In this document: positions 35,460 through 44,657 of the stretch, piece after piece
How the letters are laid out: every line of letters starts with the position of its first letter
Position numbering within the stretch: the stretch's first letter is position 1
Source of the DNA: Butyricicoccus faecihominis
GTDB taxonomy: Bacteria; Bacillota; Clostridia; Oscillospirales; Butyricicoccaceae
Direction of reading: 5' to 3'
Length of the DNA: 64,000 nucleotides
Assembly (NCBI RefSeq): GCF_024462775.1
Contig: NZ_JANGCE010000009.1
Coordinates: forward strand, 34,470 to 98,469
Notes under the pieces: generated by a model
What the model saw: the letters and a program-made list of their open reading frames with translations, nothing else
Databases searched by the model: none
What the model was told of the DNA's origin: nothing
Program-made: the position numbers and the translations under genes

Positions 35460-36464
35460 TTATGCGGCCGTCAAATACCGGTAGGTATAGGAAACCGCCG
35501 CGTCGAGCACGATGCGGGTATAATCAGGCCGGTCGCTTTCCAGACCAAGATCGTGATCCATGCCCGGCACGCAGAGATATGCCATGCCGGAATGCTCGAT
35601 CACCCACTGGTAGGTCACCGGATTAATCACGCTGTCCTGATCTCCGTAGATCATCAGGCCGTGGCCGCCGTTTTGAATAAAGGCGGTCAGTTCGTCGCCG
35701 GTCTTGGAGGAATTCACCTGATCGAAAAAGGCTTTAGACATGGTGAGTTCGCGCCCTACAAAACCGGAAGCGGTCTCGTTAAAGACTTCGCCATTCGCCT
35801 GCGCGGCCGCGTTCAGCGTTTCCCAATCAAGCGCGGCCCCGGCGGCGGTAAGCAGCGAGGTCGCGCCGTTATCCGCGGCGGGGTTGAGCAGCACCATCGT
35901 GGAGATGTTGCTGTTTTGGGAAACAAATTTAGGGCCGACCTTGCCGCCCATGCTCCAGCCAATCATGGCGGCGCGGTTTGCGTCGAAATCATAGGTTTCC
36001 ATACAATAGTCGTAAGCATCCTGCACGTCGGAAACGCAGTTATCCAGCGTATAGTTGCGGAAATCGTCCCCCGATTCACCGGAGCCCGGCTGATCGATAC
36101 GGATGGTGCCGATGCCAAGCGAAAGCAGTTGATCCGCCATGCTTTCGTAAGGATAGGTCTCGTCCGTTCCATTGGCAAAAAAGCCGAATTCTTCGTCTTT
36201 GGAACCAAGAAAACCGTGAACAAGCACGGCTACAGGGCAGTTTTCTCCTTCCACGTGCGCCGGTACGGTCACACCGATTGGAATTTCGACAGAAGCGTCG
36301 CGGCTGGAAGGAATGGCGGCGTACGTATCGACCGCGTCGATGACTACGGGCGCTGGGGTTACCGGGTCGCCTCCGGCGGCGGAGGGGGAAGGGCCGCCGC
36401 ATGCGGCCATGGAGAGACAGAGGGCGAGTGTCAACAGCAGGGCAGTCAGTTTTTTCTTTTGCAT
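35460..36464 (-). CDS. Alpha/beta-hydrolase lipoprotein
   Basis: A 334-residue protein starting at ATG 36464-36462, which has AAGGAGA upstream and gives MQKKKLTALLLTLALCLSM then AAC, a lipoprotein signal with lipobox. A low-complexity linker leads to an alpha/beta-hydrolase fold: VLVHGFLGSKDEEFGFFANG (oxyanion region), MIGWSMGGKVGP (nucleophile serine in G-W-S-M-G), IYGDQDSVINP (acid) and PGMDHDLGLE (His). Exported esterase or peptidase-like enzyme, substrate unknown. Confidence 0.9.
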   Translation of the reverse strand: MQKKKLTALLLTLALCLSMAACGGPSPSAAGGDPVTPAPVVIDAVDTYAAIPSSRDASVEIPIGVTVPAHVEGENCPVAVLVHGFLGSKDEEFGFFANGTDETYPYESMADQLLSLGIGTIRIDQPGSGESGDDFRNYTLDNCVSDVQDAYDYCMETYDFDANRAAMIGWSMGGKVGPKFVSQNSNISTMVLLNPAADNGATSLLTAAGAALDWETLNAAAQANGEVFNETASGFVGRELTMSKAFFDQVNSSKTGDELTAFIQNGGHGLMIYGDQDSVINPVTYQWVIEHSGMAYLCVPGMDHDLGLESDRPDYTRIVLDAAVSYTYRYLTAA

Positions 36465-36590
36465 CGCTATCTCCTTTTCATATGGCGAATGGGTGATAGC
36501 GCTTTCCGCGGGAAGCGACTGGGCGAATCGTTTTGTGTCAACACAAAAATTCAACCCATATTATAGGCCTTGAAATAAATATAGCACCAT

Positions 36591-36623
36591 AAAAAGGCGT
36601 TGTCAATTCGACAACGCCTTTTT
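36591..36623 (-). terminator. Terminator of the HAD-IIA gene
   Basis: AAAAAGGCGTTGTC and its complement GACAACGCCTTTTT form a 9-bp GC-containing stem with A/T tails; it can act on both strands and lies about 43 bp past the HAD stop. Confidence 0.85.
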
Positions 36624-36666
36624 GGCGAATATTACAGAATGCATGGATGCTGGTTGGGTAGAATGC

Positions 36667-37458
36667 TTACGCTTCGGGCGGGATGTCGCCCACGCCGTTC
36701 AAGATATGGTGCGGGCGATAGGCATAATTTTCAACTTCCGCGCGCGTGGTGCAGCCCGAAAGCACCAGAACGGTATCAAGGCCGGTCTCCATACCTGCGA
36801 CGATGTCGGTATCCATACGGTCGCCCACCATGGCGGCCTCGTGCGAATGCACGCCCAACAGGCGAAGGCCTGTACGCATCATCAGCGGATTGGGCTTGCC
36901 GACGAAGTAGGCGGGCTTGCCGGTCGCCAGCTCGATCGGTGATACGAGCGCGCGGCAGGCGGGGATGATCCCGTCCTCCGAGGGGCCGGTCAGGTCTGAG
37001 TTGGTTGCGATCAGGCGAGCGCCGCCGTTTACCAAGCTGACCGCCTTGAGAATCGTCTGGTAGTTATAGTTCGAGGTCTCGCCGCAGATGACGTAATCGG
37101 GATCGACATCGTTCATGACGATGCCGGCTTCATACAGCGCGCCGACCAGCCCGGGCGCGCCGATGATATAAGCCGATGCGCCCGGCTTTTGGCTGGCCAC
37201 GAATTTCGCCGTAGCAAGCGCCGAGGTGTAAAAATGCTCCTCGCCGATCTCCAATCCCATGCGGGCAAGCTTTTGCTGCAATTCGCGCGGCGAGCGCTCG
37301 GAAGAGTTGGTCAGAAACAGAAAACTTTTGTTTTCCCGCTGCAGCCAATCGACAAAATCGGTCACGCCGTCCAGCAGCCGGTTGCCGTGATAGATGACGC
37401 CGTCCATGTCGCACATAAAACCCTTTTTTGCGCGCAGCTCTTCTAACAATCCATTCAT
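36667..37458 (-). CDS. HAD-IIA family hydrolase (NagD-like)
   Basis: A 263-residue phosphatase. The start at ATG 37458-37456 follows AGAGGAG by 11 nt. HAD motif I is FMCDMDGVIYHGNRLLDGV, motif II is FLTNSSERSPREL, and motifs III/IV are near KPAYFVGKPNPLMMRTGL and MVGDRMDTDIVAGMETG. The C2 cap between motifs II and III places it in subclass IIA with NagD/AraL sugar-phosphate phosphatases. The start could be slightly further upstream, but the longer forms have weaker sites. Confidence 0.92.
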   Translation of the reverse strand: MNGLLEELRAKKGFMCDMDGVIYHGNRLLDGVTDFVDWLQRENKSFLFLTNSSERSPRELQQKLARMGLEIGEEHFYTSALATAKFVASQKPGASAYIIGAPGLVGALYEAGIVMNDVDPDYVICGETSNYNYQTILKAVSLVNGGARLIATNSDLTGPSEDGIIPACRALVSPIELATGKPAYFVGKPNPLMMRTGLRLLGVHSHEAAMVGDRMDTDIVAGMETGLDTVLVLSGCTTRAEVENYAYRPHHILNGVGDIPPEA

Positions 37459-37610
37459 ATATAATAATTCTCCTCTGTATGATATCATGAGTAGTATTCC
37501 GCTCACTGCTTCCATTATCGGAAAAAATTGCGCCGTCGTCAAGAGAAGAAAGGCAAGAAAACGTAAAATTTCCGTGAAGCGGTAGACGCTATGGCGTGAA
37601 ACGGGTATTC

Positions 37611-37926
37611 GTGGTATAATAGCCGTAAAGCGCCTATTATACTTTGATTAAATTAATTATACCATCAGCGGCGCTTAGGTGCGTTTTAACTCTTCGGAAT
37701 TGCTTGCCGCTGTGGTATAATAGCCGCAAAGCGCCTATTATACTTTTGATTAAATTAATTATACCATCAGCGGCTCTTAGGTGCGTTTTAACTCTTCGGA
37801 ATTGCTTGCCGCTGTGGTATAATAGCCGTAAAGCGGCTATTATATCCGGATTAAATTAGTAAGGCCGCCAACGGCGCTTAGGAATAGAAAAAGCCCGTTC
37901 AAATACCTGCCGCCGTGGTATACTAA
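37611..37926 (+). repeat. Tandem array of ~101-bp promoter-bearing palindromic repeats
   Basis: GTGGTATAAT or GTGGTATACT recurs at 37611, 37712, 37814 and 37915, a period of 101-102 bp. Units 1 and 2 are almost identical; unit 3 is diverged. Each has the hairpin GTATAATAGCCGCAAAGCGC with its CTATTATAC arm and TTATACCATCAGCGGC, the near complement of GCCGCTGTGGTATAA. It fills the 500-bp gap between the HAD gene and the hydrolase; the last GGTATACT probably is the hydrolase promoter. Confidence 0.8.
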
Positions 37927-37957
37927 GAACACTAAAAAAGAACGGAGCACAAATAAT

Positions 37958-38956
37958 ATGGCCATTAACAAGGCAATGCGCACCGCTTTGCGGGCGCTGT
38001 CCTATCCGGCTTCAATCGACCTGAGCAAAACCTATAAGGTCGAGCGGGTGCTTCGCGGATTGAGCGCGCCGCTTTCGCCGCTGTACCAGCTATGGGACAA
38101 AAAGATCGAGCGGGACGGGCACGAGGTGCGCGTGCGCATCTACACGCCCAAGGTGCAGACAGATAACCGGTTGCTGCTCTTTTTCCACGGCGGCGGCTGG
38201 GTGCTGGAAAATGTGGATACCTACAACACCGTGTGCCGTAATTTGGCCAAGCGGACGGGTTGCCGCGTCGCTTCGGTCGAATACAGCTTGGCGCCCGAGC
38301 ATGCCTTCCCCGAAGGGCTGGAGGATTGCTACGCGGCCGCGCGGGCGGTCTATCAAAATCCGGATCTATTCGGTGTGGATTGCCGCGAGATCACGCTTAT
38401 CGGCGATTCGGCGGGCGGGAATCTGGCGGCGGCGGTCTCGCTGATGGCGCGCGATAGGGGAGAATTTGAAATTGCCCGGCAAATTCTGATCTACCCCGCT
38501 ACCTATAACGATCATTCACCGGATTCCCGCTTTGAATCCGTACGGGAAAACGGGTACGATTATCTGCTCACGGCAAAACGCGTGCGGGACTACATGGCGC
38601 TTTACGCGGGGGACGAGCCGGAATGCATGAACGATCCCTATTTTGCGCCTCTGCTGGCAAAGGATCTATCGCGTCAGCCGCGCACGCTGGTTGTTACCGC
38701 TGAATTTGACCCGCTGCGCGACGAAGGCGAAGCGTATGCCTATGCGCTTCGGCGCGCAGGAAACGAGGTCATGCTTTACCGCATGCCCGATACGTTGCAC
38801 GGTTATTTTTCCTTGCCGCCCCGCTACTCCGCGGTACGGCACACCTACGATATGATCGATCATTTCCTGAATGGAGAGGCTGCTTCATGCCGAGAGACAA
38901 AGCAAAAAGAAAGCAAAAACGTGTACCGAATGCAAAAACGAATAAAAAAACCTTAA
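37958..38956 (+). CDS. Alpha/beta hydrolase, hormone-sensitive lipase family
   Basis: A 332-residue carboxylesterase-like protein with HGGGWVLENV (oxyanion hole, HGGGW), GDSAGGNLAAAVSL (nucleophile serine), TAEFDPLRDEG (aspartate) and TLHGYFSLP (histidine). The last about 25 residues overlap the next gene by 70 bp in another frame, and the true family homology ends before that. First gene of a three-gene operon with a condensation-like acyltransferase and a DUF6320 protein, a combination seen in other Firmicutes. Confidence 0.9.
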   Translation: MAINKAMRTALRALSYPASIDLSKTYKVERVLRGLSAPLSPLYQLWDKKIERDGHEVRVRIYTPKVQTDNRLLLFFHGGGWVLENVDTYNTVCRNLAKRTGCRVASVEYSLAPEHAFPEGLEDCYAAARAVYQNPDLFGVDCREITLIGDSAGGNLAAAVSLMARDRGEFEIARQILIYPATYNDHSPDSRFESVRENGYDYLLTAKRVRDYMALYAGDEPECMNDPYFAPLLAKDLSRQPRTLVVTAEFDPLRDEGEAYAYALRRAGNEVMLYRMPDTLHGYFSLPPRYSAVRHTYDMIDHFLNGEAASCRETKQKESKNVYRMQKRIKKP

Positions 38957-40197
38957 GCTGGAGTCGGCTGGACAATGCGGCCAAGATATTCCCGCCTACC
39001 TCGCACGGGGCGGATTCGGGCGTGTTTCGTCTGTCCTGCGAGCTGCGCGAACCGGTCGACCCCGGCCTGCTGCAGCAGGCGCTGGATGATACGCTGACCC
39101 GTTTTCCCCACATGCTGATGGTCATGCGCCGGGGCGTTTTTTGGTACTATTTAGAGCAGACCGCCCAGCGGCCGCTGGTCATGCCCGAGCATGCGCCGCC
39201 TTGCGCGCCGCTGTACGAGGGGAGCGGCTCGCTCCTTTTAGAGGTGAGCTATTGGCGAAGCAAGATAAACCTTGATATGTTCCACGTGCTGGCCGACGGC
39301 GCGGGCGCGATCGCCTTTTTTGAAGCGCTCATGACGGCCTATTTGGCGCTTTGTCATCCGGAAGCGGGCACACAGGTGCAGCTGCAAGCGCCGGTTTCCC
39401 AGAAATGGGCCGACAGCTTCCAGAAATATTACAAAATGCGCAGCGGCGAGCAATCGAGCGGAGCGGGTCGGGCCTACCGGCTGCGCGGTCCCAAGCGCCC
39501 GGACGGCGGTTTAACGATTCTGGAGGGCGTGGCGGATGTCCGTCAGGTGCTCGACGCGGCGCACCGCTATGGGGCGACGCTGACCGTATTTTTGACCGCC
39601 GTGCTGTTTGAAGCGATCCACGAGGAGATGTATGTGCGGCATCGCAAAAGACCGGTCGTTTTGACGGTGCCGGTCGATCTGCGCGGCTTTTTTCCGAGCG
39701 ATACCACGCGCAATTTCTTCAGTACCATCCGTGTGGGCTACCATTTTGGAGAGCGCAGCGGAGAATTAGAGGATATCCTCACGGAGACGGCGGCGGCCTT
39801 TAAAAGCGAGCTGACGCCGGAAAAGCTGGCGGCGCGGCTGAACAAGCTGGCTTCGCTCGAACACAACCCGCTGCTGCGGCCCATTCCGTTGGCGCTTAAA
39901 AACCCTGTGCTGCGGTTTTCGGGCTATATCGCCGATATGGGCGAGACGGCCGCGCTGTCCAACGTCGGCAAATTCAAGCTGCCGGAGGAACTCCATCCCT
40001 ACGTGCGCGGCTTCGGCGTGTTTATGTCGACGGGAGCGCTTGAGCTATGCACTTGCACGTTTGACAGCAGCCTGCATTTTGGGTTTACATCGGTCAAAGA
40101 GGCCACGGATGTACAGCGCCGCTTTTTTACGCGCCTAACTGAAATGGGGATCGAGGTCGAAATACGCAGCAACGAGTACAATGAGGAGGAACCGTAA
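38887..40197 (+). CDS. Condensation-domain/alcohol acetyltransferase-like protein
   Basis: A 436-residue protein of the condensation/acetyltransferase superfamily. Residues 20-35 are SWSRLDNAAKIFPPTS, and the acyltransferase active-site motif appears as FHVLADGAGAIAF (H-x3-D-G, matching HHxxxDG). VTVPVDLRGFFPSDTTRNFFSTI marks the second half. A basic N-terminal tail (MPRDKAKRKQKR) precedes it. The product is unknown; esterification of a lipid or alcohol is a family-based guess. Shares one base with the next gene. Confidence 0.83.
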   Translation: MPRDKAKRKQKRVPNAKTNKKTLSWSRLDNAAKIFPPTSHGADSGVFRLSCELREPVDPGLLQQALDDTLTRFPHMLMVMRRGVFWYYLEQTAQRPLVMPEHAPPCAPLYEGSGSLLLEVSYWRSKINLDMFHVLADGAGAIAFFEALMTAYLALCHPEAGTQVQLQAPVSQKWADSFQKYYKMRSGEQSSGAGRAYRLRGPKRPDGGLTILEGVADVRQVLDAAHRYGATLTVFLTAVLFEAIHEEMYVRHRKRPVVLTVPVDLRGFFPSDTTRNFFSTIRVGYHFGERSGELEDILTETAAAFKSELTPEKLAARLNKLASLEHNPLLRPIPLALKNPVLRFSGYIADMGETAALSNVGKFKLPEELHPYVRGFGVFMSTGALELCTCTFDSSLHFGFTSVKEATDVQRRFFTRLTEMGIEVEIRSNEYNEEEP

Positions 40198-40862
40198 TGC
40201 AGCACTGTCCCTACTGCAAAGTGAATGTGGCGGGCCACAAGACCTGCTGCCCGCTGTGCGGCGGACAGCTTGCCGGCGAGCCCGAGCCGGATACCGAGAT
40301 TTTTCCCGATTTGCCGCGTCGCCGCCTTTCCGGCAACTTTGTGTTGCGCGTGCTGGCGCTGATCGCCATTGTCGTGAGCGCCATTTCAGTATTGGTCAAT
40401 ATGGCGGTTTCAACGCGGGTCTGGTGGAGCGCGTTTGTCGCGGTCGGCGCTGCCTGCGTATGGGTCGCCGCGGCCATCGGGGTGCAGTACCGGCGCGATA
40501 TTATGCAAAACATCATGTGGCAAATGTTTTTGATCCCGGGCCTGTCCATCCTTTGGGACCTATGGACAGGGTGGCGCGGCTGGTCGATCGATTTTGTATT
40601 GCCCTGTGTGTGTATGGCGGCGCTTTTGACCATGCTGGTGCTCGCGACTGCGCTGCGGCTGCCGGTGCGCACCTTTGCGGGCGGCTTCAGCGCCGCCTGC
40701 GCGCTGGGGCTGGTGCCGTTTATTCTGGTCGCATGCGGCAAGGTGAATATCCGCCTGCCCTCCTTCCTCTGTGCCGGTCTCAGCATTGTACTGCTCGCCG
40801 CCCTGTTTCTATTCCAGTGGCAGACAATCAAAGCGGAATTGGCAAGACGGTTTCATCTATAA
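40197..40862 (+). CDS. DUF6320 zinc-ribbon membrane protein
   Basis: A 221-residue protein. An N-terminal zinc ribbon (CPYCKVNVAGHKTCCPLCGG) precedes six helices (from about residue 48). It is the usual third gene after a lipase-family hydrolase and an alcohol acetyltransferase-like gene, and its ATG overlaps the preceding TAA by one base, so the three likely work together. Exact function unknown. A GC-rich stem of about 40 bp (40866-40907) follows. Confidence 0.8.
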   Translation: MQHCPYCKVNVAGHKTCCPLCGGQLAGEPEPDTEIFPDLPRRRLSGNFVLRVLALIAIVVSAISVLVNMAVSTRVWWSAFVAVGAACVWVAAAIGVQYRRDIMQNIMWQMFLIPGLSILWDLWTGWRGWSIDFVLPCVCMAALLTMLVLATALRLPVRTFAGGFSAACALGLVPFILVACGKVNIRLPSFLCAGLSIVLLAALFLFQWQTIKAELARRFHL

Positions 40863-41067
40863 AAAGCTCCCCTGTAGCCCCACTCGTTTGAGTCGGACTG
40901 CGGGGGAGTATTTACTTGCGGTAAATAATTATATACGATTATTTACAGTGTGATTTCCTTTTCGTACACGCTGGTTTATAGGGCCGACTACCAAGTTTCC
41001 ACATACTAAAATTCTGATTTTAGGTAAAAATTAAATATATTTCACAATAGAAAATCTGGTTAAAGGC

Positions 41068-41096
41068 TGGAAAATAAAAATGTTTCGTGCTATACT
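41068..41096 (+). promoter_or_regulatory. Candidate promoter of the glycan operon
   Basis: TGGAAA, 17 bp, then TGCTATACT (extended -10). About 100 bp upstream of rmlA; the 333-bp gap 40863-41194 is otherwise AT-rich and empty. Confidence 0.6.
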
Positions 41097-41194
41097 GTAT
41101 GCGTATGAGTGGAAAATTCTCTGCAAAAGAAGCATGCGTTGCTTTGTAGGATTATGTAAATAAATATATAAATTAAATTACAAGGGGCGACGAG

Positions 41195-42079
41195 ATGAAG
41201 GGTATCGTACTAGCAGGTGGAAGCGGAACGCGCTTGTATCCGCTGACAATGGTGACAAGCAAGCAGCTGCTGCCGATCTATGACAAGCCGATGGTGTATT
41301 ATCCGTTATCCACGCTGATGCTGGCGGGGATACGGGATATTCTCATCATCTCAACGCCGCATGATTTGCCCAACTTCGAGCGCCTTCTTGGTGATGGCAG
41401 CCGCTACGGGATCCACCTCTCTTATAAGGTGCAGCCCTCGCCGGATGGTTTGGCGCAGGCGTTTATTCTTGGTGAGGAGTTTATTGAGAATGAACCTTGC
41501 GCAATGGTGTTGGGTGATAACATATTTTACGGCGCGGGGTTAAGTGAACGACTTAAGGCGAGTGTCGCTGACGCGCTAAATGGAAAAGCCACAATATTTG
41601 GCTACTATGTCAATGATCCTGAGCGCTTTGGCATTGTAGAATTTGATAAAGATGGTTGTGCAGTATCTATCGAAGAAAAACCGTCGGCTCCTAAGTCCAA
41701 CTATGCTGTAACAGGATTATACTTCTATGATAAACGCGTCGTTACGTTAGCAAAGCAAGTTAGACCCTCTGAGCGTGGAGAACTGGAAATCACAGATTTA
41801 AACAGAATGTATCTTGAGCAAGGTTCTCTAAATGTTCAGATACTTGGCAGAGGATACGCTTGGCTTGATACCGGTACAATGGATACGTTGGTCGATGCCG
41901 CAGAATTTGTAAGAATGGTTGAGCAGCGGCAAGGAATTATGATTTCTGCACCGGAAGAGATAGCGTATCGCAATGGATGGATCGGAAAAGAAGAACTACT
42001 TGCTTCGGCAAACGTTTTTGGGAAAGCGGAGTATGGAAAATATTTAAAAACAGTTGCAGAAGGGAAGATGAGAATATGA
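41195..42079 (+). CDS. rmlA: Glucose-1-phosphate thymidylyltransferase
   Basis: A 294-residue nucleotidyltransferase starting [18 protein letters not shown], the G-G-x-G-T-R nucleotide-binding motif, with [20 protein letters not shown] and [20 protein letters not shown]. It makes dTDP-glucose, the first step of dTDP-deoxysugar synthesis. Composition changes inside the gene: the first third is GC-rich like the backbone, the rest AT-rich like the island. Overlaps rmlB by 4 bp (ATGA). Confidence 0.96.
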   Translation: MKGIVLAGGSGTRLYPLTMVTSKQLLPIYDKPMVYYPLSTLMLAGIRDILIISTPHDLPNFERLLGDGSRYGIHLSYKVQPSPDGLAQAFILGEEFIENEPCAMVLGDNIFYGAGLSERLKASVADALNGKATIFGYYVNDPERFGIVEFDKDGCAVSIEEKPSAPKSNYAVTGLYFYDKRVVTLAKQVRPSERGELEITDLNRMYLEQGSLNVQILGRGYAWLDTGTMDTLVDAAEFVRMVEQRQGIMISAPEEIAYRNGWIGKEELLASANVFGKAEYGKYLKTVAEGKMRI

Positions 42080-43116
42080 AGATACTTGTGACAGGGGGCG
42101 CTGGCTTTATTGGTGGAAATTTTGTTCAGCATATGCTACATAATCATCCAGAACACAGTATATTGTGTATAGATGCATTAACATATGCAGGGAATATTGA
42201 GACATTGGCAACAGTGATAGATAACACGCGGTTTAAATTTATTAAAGCAGATATTTCAGATCGGGAGCTTATATATCAGGTTTTTGAGAAAGAAAGCTTG
42301 GATATAGTAGTTAATTTTGCTGCTGAAAGCCATGTTGATCGATCTATAGAAAATCCACAAATATTTTTGCAAACAAATGTTATGGGTACTCAAGTTTTAT
42401 TAGATGCGTGCCGAAATTACGGAATAAAAAGGTATCATCAAGTTTCCACAGATGAAGTCTATGGAGATTTGCCGCTAGATAATCCTAATTTATTTTTTAC
42501 AGAGACCTCGTCCTTACATGCCTCCAGCCCTTATGCAGCATCTAAGGCGGCAGCTGATTTGCTGTGTGGTGCATACCAAAGAACTTATGGATTACCGATT
42601 ACCATTAGTCGGTGTTCTAATAATTATGGACCATATCAATTTCCTGAAAAATTAATTCCGTTAATGATTACTAATGCAGTGGCTGAGAAAGAACTTCCGG
42701 TATACGGAAACGGGGAAAATATTAGAGATTGGCTATATGTTGAAGATCACTGTATTGCCATTGATTTAATTTTGCAAAATGGTGAAATTGGACAGGTGTA
42801 TAACATTGGCGGTCATAATGAAATGAGAAATATTGATATAGTTAAGATAATACTATCTATTCTGGGGAAACCGGAGACTCTTATAACCTATGTTAAGGAC
42901 CGCAAGGGACATGATTTGCGCTATGCAATTGATCCTACGTTTATTCATGATCAGCTGGGGTGGTTACCTACTACAAAGTTTGAACAAGGAATACAAAAGA
43001 CAATATCATGGTATTTAAATAATTCAAAATGGTGGAAAAACATTTTGGATGGATCATATCAGAAGAGCTATGAAACATACATGAGCTATATGAAAAAAAC
43101 GGTGAGAAAAGCATGA
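42076..43116 (+). CDS. rmlB: dTDP-glucose 4,6-dehydratase
   Basis: A 346-residue short-chain dehydrogenase/reductase. [12 protein letters not shown] is the NAD-binding Rossmann motif; [28 protein letters not shown] (catalytic Asp-Glu) and [11 protein letters not shown] (Tyr-x3-Lys) are all present. It forms dTDP-4-dehydro-6-deoxyglucose, the branch point used by the FdtA-like isomerase downstream. Start ATG 42076 overlaps the rmlA stop; a longer frame upstream lies within rmlA and is rejected. Confidence 0.96.
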   Translation: MKILVTGGAGFIGGNFVQHMLHNHPEHSILCIDALTYAGNIETLATVIDNTRFKFIKADISDRELIYQVFEKESLDIVVNFAAESHVDRSIENPQIFLQTNVMGTQVLLDACRNYGIKRYHQVSTDEVYGDLPLDNPNLFFTETSSLHASSPYAASKAAADLLCGAYQRTYGLPITISRCSNNYGPYQFPEKLIPLMITNAVAEKELPVYGNGENIRDWLYVEDHCIAIDLILQNGEIGQVYNIGGHNEMRNIDIVKIILSILGKPETLITYVKDRKGHDLRYAIDPTFIHDQLGWLPTTKFEQGIQKTISWYLNNSKWWKNILDGSYQKSYETYMSYMKKTVRKA

Positions 43117-43892
43117 TAAAAGCAGCTATTCAGAAAGTGTATCGATATCGATGGCTTTTACAACAATTGGTTAATCGGGACTTAAAAGTAAAGTATAAAC
43201 GATCATATTTAGGATATTTATGGAGTCTTTTAAATCCTTTATTGATGATGGTCGTTGTCTCTATTGTTTTTTCACAAGTATTTCGCTATGATATTGAAAA
43301 TTTTCCATTATATCTTCTCTGTGGACAGGTTCTTTTCAACTTTTTTTCTGAAGCAACAACTATGGCTATGCATTCGATACAGCAAAGTGCGGGCTTAATA
43401 AAGAAGGTATATATGCCTAAGTATATTTTGCCGCTTTCGAAAGTTTGCTCTAGTTGTGTTAATCTGCTTTGGTCACTAGTAGCGATTATAATTATGCTAT
43501 TGGTATCGCAAGTGACGTGGCATACGACAGTTTTGCTTTTTCCAATCCCGCTAATTTATCTCTTTCTTTTGAGTTATGGAATTGGACTTTTTATGTCGGT
43601 ACTTGCGACGTACTTTCGTGATATGATTCATCTCTATAGCGTATTTGTACAAGCTTTAATGTATATGACTCCAATTTTTTATCCAGTCGAAGTATTACCG
43701 CCTGAAGCATTTGCCATTGTAAATTATAATCCACTTTATCATATTGCGACATACTTCCGAAAAGTAGTGCTGTGGGGAACATTGCCGTCCGTGCAAGATA
43801 ATTTGATTTGCATTGCGTTTGCTGTTGGCGCTTTACTGATTGGAGGTATCGTTTTTAAAAAATACCAGAAGAATTTCTTACTATATATTTAA
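43113..43892 (+). CDS. Polysaccharide ABC exporter permease (Wzm/TagG-like)
   Basis: A 259-residue ABC-2 permease with six helices. It begins with a cytoplasmic amphipathic segment, then VNRDLKVKYKRSYLGYLWSLLNPLLMM, the conserved N-terminal motif of O-antigen/teichoic acid exporters; YMTPIFYPVEVLP and YNPLYHI complete the signature. It pairs with the next gene's ATPase to export a lipid-linked glycan, which means the repeat unit is probably polymerised in the cytoplasm. Confidence 0.93.
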   Translation: MIKAAIQKVYRYRWLLQQLVNRDLKVKYKRSYLGYLWSLLNPLLMMVVVSIVFSQVFRYDIENFPLYLLCGQVLFNFFSEATTMAMHSIQQSAGLIKKVYMPKYILPLSKVCSSCVNLLWSLVAIIIMLLVSQVTWHTTVLLFPIPLIYLFLLSYGIGLFMSVLATYFRDMIHLYSVFVQALMYMTPIFYPVEVLPPEAFAIVNYNPLYHIATYFRKVVLWGTLPSVQDNLICIAFAVGALLIGGIVFKKYQKNFLLYI

Positions 43893-43901
43893 GGAATGAA
43901 A

Positions 43902-44651
43902 ATGAAAATTATTGAAGTTAAAAACATGTCAATGCAATTCAACCTTTCGAGCGAAAAAATTGAAAGTCTAAAAGAATATGTGATAAAACTTTTACGTGGT
44001 AAACTAATGTTTAATGAATTTTATGCATTGAGAAATGTAACATTTTCGGTTGAAAAAGGCAGCGCGGTTGGAGTTTTAGGCGCAAACGGATCGGGAAAAT
44101 CAACGCTGCTAAAAGTGATTTCAGGAATATATCCGCCTAGTGTAGGATCAGTGGAAGTAAACGGGACGGTAGCACCTCTTATCGAACTAGGTGCTGGCTT
44201 TGATCCAGATTTAACTGCGCGTGAAAATGTGTTTCTTAATGGTGCCGTCATGGGATTTCAAAAAGAATTTGTTAAATCAAAATATAATGAGATAGTTGAT
44301 TTTTCAGAATTGCATGACTTTATGGATGTGCCAATTAAAAACTTTTCATCAGGTATGAGTGCAAGATTAGGATTTTCTGTTGCAACACTTGTCCACCCCG
44401 ATATTTTAATTGTTGATGAGGTGCTGGGGGTTGGAGATGCGGCGTTTCAAAGAAAGTGTGAAGAAAAAATGCATGAATTACGTAGTGATGGGACAACCAT
44501 GCTATTTGTCTCACATTCGATAGAGCAAGTCCGTGAGATATGTGATTATGCAGTATGGTTAAACCATGGAGAAGTTGCAATGCAAGGAAAGTGTGCAGCG
44601 GTATGTGATGCCTATGAGCACTGGAGTCTTACACATACAGCTTTTGAGTAG
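43902..44651 (+). CDS. Polysaccharide ABC exporter ATPase (Wzt/TagH-like)
   Basis: A 249-residue ATPase: GANGSGKSTLLKVI (Walker A), NFSSGMSARLGFSVATL (signature), ILIVDEVLGVGDAAFQRKC (Walker B). The VLGVGDAAF extension is specific to Wzt/TagH-type exporters. The ATG at 43902 is preferred over 43896 because AAGGA lies 6 nt before it. No C-terminal carbohydrate-binding domain, so glycan recognition must lie elsewhere. Confidence 0.93.
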   Translation: MKIIEVKNMSMQFNLSSEKIESLKEYVIKLLRGKLMFNEFYALRNVTFSVEKGSAVGVLGANGSGKSTLLKVISGIYPPSVGSVEVNGTVAPLIELGAGFDPDLTARENVFLNGAVMGFQKEFVKSKYNEIVDFSELHDFMDVPIKNFSSGMSARLGFSVATLVHPDILIVDEVLGVGDAAFQRKCEEKMHELRSDGTTMLFVSHSIEQVREICDYAVWLNHGEVAMQGKCAAVCDAYEHWSLTHTAFE

Positions 44652-44657
44652 TGAAAA

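Noticed and set aside
37611..37926. Possible CRISPR array
   Set aside because: The repeated unit is about 101 bp with no 25-37 bp repeats separated by unique spacers, and no cas genes nearby.
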